DNA from: Goekera deserti
GTDB lineage: Bacteria > Actinomycetota > Actinomycetes > Mycobacteriales > Geodermatophilaceae
Assembly: GCF_010685995.1 (NCBI RefSeq)
Contig: NZ_JAAGWK010000008.1
Span: 62,001-126,000 of the forward strand
Reading direction: 5' to 3'
Length of the DNA stretch: 64,000 nucleotides
Part shown: positions 62,093-64,000 of the stretch, in pieces
How positions within the stretch are numbered: the stretch's first letter is position 1
Layout: the number at the start of each line of letters is the position of its first letter
Program-made: the position numbers and the translations under genes
The notes under the pieces: generated by a model
Seen by the model: only the letters and a program-made list of their open reading frames with translations
The model's database searches: none
Told to the model about the DNA's origin: nothing

Positions 62093-62977
62093 ATGAGCGA
62101 CATGGGTGGACCGAGCAACGGCGCACGACCGGGGACGGCCCGGCCGGTCAACGGGGTGGCCAGGGCCACCCAGCTGCCCGGCGACGGCGGTGCCGGCCCG
62201 GCCCGGCGCCCGGTGGCGGAGAACCGCACCGGCAACCCGGGCGCGGGGGCGACCTCCACCGGGTCACCGGAGAAGGTGGTCACCGTGCACCGGATCGGCG
62301 CGCTCGTCGTCGCCGCGGTCATCGCCGTCTTCGGCATCCTGGGCTTCGCCGGCGGGCTGGGCTTCTTCGACACCGAGGGCACGACGGTGGCCGGGCTGTC
62401 CACCAACGGCCTGCTGTCGACGATCTCGCTGGTCACGGCGGCGGTGCTGGTGCTGGCGGCGCTGCGCAGCGCGCGCACCGCCTCGACGATCATGCTGATC
62501 GTCGGCGTCCTGTTCCTGGTCTCCGCCTTCGCCAACCTGGCGATCCTGGAGACCGACTTCAACCCGCTGGCGTTCCGGCTGCCCAACGTCTTCTTCTCGA
62601 TCGCCGCCGGCCTGGTGCTCCTGGCACTCGGTGCCTACGGCCGCGTGTCGGGCAACCTGCCCGCCGACAACCCGTATCGCACCGAGGGCGACGCCGCCGA
62701 GGCCGACGCCCTGGACGACGACCAGGGCCTGCCCGAGACGCCGGCCGAGGTCGCCGCCGAGGCCGCCATGCGGGACGCAGAGCTCGCCGTGGTGAACCAC
62801 ACCGCCACCGACGAGCAGCGCCGCCGGGTGGAGGCGATGGCCCGGGTGCGCACCCGCCGTGACCGGCGCGAGGTGTGGATGGACCTGGACCGGCAGGCGG
62901 CCGGCCGCCCGACTCCCGAGCGCACCGCCGCGGCGCCGTCCCCGGTCGAGCGGATCAAGCGGCGCCTGGGGCGCTGA
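62093..62977 (+). CDS. DUF4383-type membrane protein
   Basis: 294 aa from ATG at 62093 after TGAGGAGTGG. N-terminal ~60 residues are disordered (Gly, Pro, Ala). The membrane part has four segments: RIGALVVAAVIAVFGILGFAG, GLLSTISLVTAAVLVLAAL, STIMLIVGVLFLVSAFANL and VFFSIAAGLVLLALGAYG, matching DUF4383. The C-terminal ~110 residues are an acidic then basic cytoplasmic tail (EGDAAEADALDDDQGLPE, QRRRVEAMARVRTRRDRR). Function unknown. Confidence 0.8.
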   Translation: MSDMGGPSNGARPGTARPVNGVARATQLPGDGGAGPARRPVAENRTGNPGAGATSTGSPEKVVTVHRIGALVVAAVIAVFGILGFAGGLGFFDTEGTTVAGLSTNGLLSTISLVTAAVLVLAALRSARTASTIMLIVGVLFLVSAFANLAILETDFNPLAFRLPNVFFSIAAGLVLLALGAYGRVSGNLPADNPYRTEGDAAEADALDDDQGLPETPAEVAAEAAMRDAELAVVNHTATDEQRRRVEAMARVRTRRDRREVWMDLDRQAAGRPTPERTAAAPSPVERIKRRLGR

Positions 62978-63066
62978 CCGCACGGGAAGAGCGCGGCCGG
63001 GCCCGGGGTTCGCCCGGTGAGCCGCCGGCGTCCACCGATCGCCGGCGCCAGACCCGAGGAGCCCCG

Positions 63067-63561
63067 ATGAGCGACCTGCTGGACCTGCCCGTCACCACGC
63101 TGGACGGCGCGGACACCACCCTGGGCGCGCTGACCGCCGGCCGGGTGACCCTGGTGGTGAACGTGGCCAGCCGGTGCGGCCTCACCCCGCAGTACACCCA
63201 GCTGGAGGCACTGCACGAGGAGTACGCCCACCGTGGCTTCACCGTGCTCGGCGCCCCGTGCAACCAGTTCGCCGGCCAGGAGCCCGGGACCGCCGAGGAG
63301 ATCCAGGCCTTCTGCTCCGCCACCTACGGCGTCACCTTCCCGATGACCGGCAAGGTCGACGTCAACGGCGCCGGTGCGCACCCGGTGTTCCGCCGGCTCG
63401 CCGCCGTCCCGGACGTGACCGGTACCGCCGGCGACGTGAGCTGGAACTTCGAGAAGTGGCTGCTCGCCGCCGACGGGACGGCCGTGGCCCGCTTCCGCCC
63501 GCAGACCCAGCCCGACTCCCCCGAGGTGCGCGCCGCCATCGAGCAGGCCCTCGCCCGCTGA
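63067..63561 (+). CDS. Glutathione peroxidase-type thiol peroxidase
   Basis: 164 aa from ATG at 63067. Peroxidatic Cys in VNVASRCGLTPQYTQLE (residue ~37), Gln in LGAPCNQFAGQEPG and the Trp/Asn in VSWNFEKWLLAADG complete the tetrad. GTAEEIQAFCSATYGVTFPM contains the second Cys position typical of thioredoxin-dependent forms. As actinobacteria lack glutathione, the electron donor is probably thioredoxin or mycothiol-linked. It lies 89 bp behind DUF4383 and is convergent to the STAS gene. Confidence 0.93.
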   Translation: MSDLLDLPVTTLDGADTTLGALTAGRVTLVVNVASRCGLTPQYTQLEALHEEYAHRGFTVLGAPCNQFAGQEPGTAEEIQAFCSATYGVTFPMTGKVDVNGAGAHPVFRRLAAVPDVTGTAGDVSWNFEKWLLAADGTAVARFRPQTQPDSPEVRAAIEQALAR

Positions 63562-63580
63562 CCACCCCGCCCCGGCTCCC

Positions 63581-63646
63581 GGCGATCATGGAGCTGCGTC
63601 AGCGACACGCCGGGACGGCGTTCACGCAGGTCCGTGATCGTCGCCG
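63581..63646. terminator. Large imperfect hairpin between glutathione peroxidase and STAS genes
   Basis: GGCGATCATGGAGCTGCGT at 63581-63599 can pair with the complementary run ending GTGATCGTCGCC at 63646, with small bulges and a central arm. The place between convergent genes suggests termination; its length and the GATCATGGAG core look like a mobile intergenic repeat. Confidence 0.55.
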
Positions 63647-63652
63647 CCGGCT

Positions 63653-63679
63653 GGGCGGGCGGGCGGGCGGGCGGGCGGG
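63653..63679 (+). repeat. (GGGC)n tract, seven G-runs, abutting the STAS stop codon
   Basis: Seven GGG runs separated by single C bases, ending one base before the reverse-strand stop codon of the STAS gene. It is a tetranucleotide repeat and a textbook G-quadruplex-forming sequence on the + strand. Confidence 0.9.
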
Positions 63680-64000
63680 TCAGAAGAGCAGCAGGTCCTG
63701 GTCGGGCGCGGGGCGGGCGGTCCCGGGCTCGGTGTCGAAGACGCCGTCCAGGCCGGCGAGCTGGAAGACCCGCCACACCGAGGGCTGCACCGAGCGCAGC
63801 ACCAGCGTGGCCCCGCGGGCGTCGCACCAGCGCCGGAGGGCCACGAACGCCGACAGCCCGGCCGACCCGGTCCAGGGCACGCCGGCCAGGTCGAGCTCCA
63901 GCACCGAGCGCCCGGACAGCGGCGTGCCGGTCACGTAGGCCTCCAGCCGTGCGGCCGCGGCCGTGTCCAGCTCGCCGCGGACCAGCACGACCGCCCGCTG
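63680..64000 (-). CDS. STAS-domain (anti-anti-sigma factor-like) protein, 5' end beyond window
   Basis: Reading leftward from the right edge: VVLVRGELDTAAAARLEAYV, RSVLELDLAGVPWTGSAGLS (the conserved phospho-Ser position region, D-L-A-G-V-x-x-x-x-S-A-G), LRRWCDARGATLVLRSVQP and VFQLAGLDGVFD. This is a complete STAS fold except for the first few residues, since the frame stays open to 64000; a GTG at 63988 is a possible start but leaves the first strand short. Such proteins bind anti-sigma RsbW-type kinases in partner switching. Confidence 0.85.
   Translation of the reverse strand, partial: QRAVVLVRGELDTAAAARLEAYVTGTPLSGRSVLELDLAGVPWTGSAGLSAFVALRRWCDARGATLVLRSVQPSVWRVFQLAGLDGVFDTEPGTARPAPDQDLLLF

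Noticed and set aside
1-64000. Prophage, integrative element, insertion sequence, tRNA/rRNA or biosynthetic cluster
   Set aside because: No integrase, transposase, phage structural gene, tRNA-like cloverleaf, rRNA segment or PKS/NRPS module was found on reading through both strands.

Overview
The window is very GC-rich, densely packed actinobacterial chromosome with GTG/ATG starts and many 1-4 bp gene overlaps. Gene content and protein style (IcmF, HelD, acVLRF1, GTP-type PEPCK, an actinobacterial sulfur-gene leader peptide, a c-di-AMP riboswitch ahead of an NlpC/P60 gene) fit an aerobic high-GC actinomycete. I lean towards Geodermatophilaceae (Blastococcus, Modestobacter, Geodermatophilus), but that is inference and no rRNA is present. 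I see no tRNA, rRNA, prophage, insertion sequence, CRISPR array or biosynthetic gene cluster. The interest lies in metabolic operons, RNA and operator elements, and several families of intergenic palindromes.

Layout. 1-3.7 kb: branched-chain 2-oxoacid dehydrogenase E1 beta/alpha (the beta gene runs off the left edge), a divergent Lrp/AsnC regulator, a frameshifted double-GNAT gene and the remnant of a membrane protein. 3.7-7.6 kb: Nudix hydrolase, serine beta-lactamase-like hydrolase, DUF3817 protein, and an NlpC/P60 hydrolase under a ydaO-type riboswitch. 7.6-10.8 kb: unknown protein, an array of 53-bp tandem repeats, a small acidic protein, YihY, PPK2, and a truncated YrdB gene next to a palindrome cluster. 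10.9-16.3 kb: CPBP protease, membrane protein, TetR, HelD, a truncated methyltransferase ending in a 30-bp palindrome, and a small acidic protein. 16.4-20.6 kb: fused isobutyryl-CoA mutase icmF with a triple upstream motif, then a BtuF-like protein. 20.6-25.2 kb: xylA-xylB, acVLRF1 hydrolase, cysteine dioxygenase-rhodanese pair with a 26-aa leader peptide. 25.2-32.2 kb: MFS transporter, pckG, small acidic protein, ABC exporter, nitronate monooxygenase.

32.2-37 kb: DsbA/FrnE protein, FKBP, then a Rieske oxygenase operon (oxygenase, small CHCG protein, VanB-like reductase) with an IclR regulator and a candidate IclR-type operator. 37-46 kb: frameshifted GGDEF-EAL gene, Mn catalase, a divergent kinase/response-regulator pair, an NRAMP transporter and two tandem Tat-exported polysaccharide deacetylases. 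46-55 kb: chemoreceptor, DUF5009/acyltransferase-like membrane protein, a cysteine-poor four-helix protein, acyl-CoA dehydrogenase, PnuC, a VOC/HxlR divergent pair with twin operators, and acetoacetyl-CoA synthetase. 55-64 kb: TetR plus a heterodimeric ABC exporter, CPBP protease, SDR protein, DUF2237, DUF4383, glutathione peroxidase, and a STAS-domain protein cut by the right edge.

How the genes fit together. The dehydrogenase, IcmF, acyl-CoA dehydrogenase and acetoacetyl-CoA synthetase suggest branched-chain amino-acid and acyl-CoA catabolism, with PEPCK as the gluconeogenic exit. XylA/XylB give entry of xylose. Mn catalase, the NRAMP transporter and glutathione peroxidase belong to oxidative-stress and metal handling. 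Two genes carry apparent single frameshifts (GNAT and GGDEF-EAL) and three others are truncated, two of them beside palindromic repeats. Those could be real decay or, for the frameshifts, base-calling errors.
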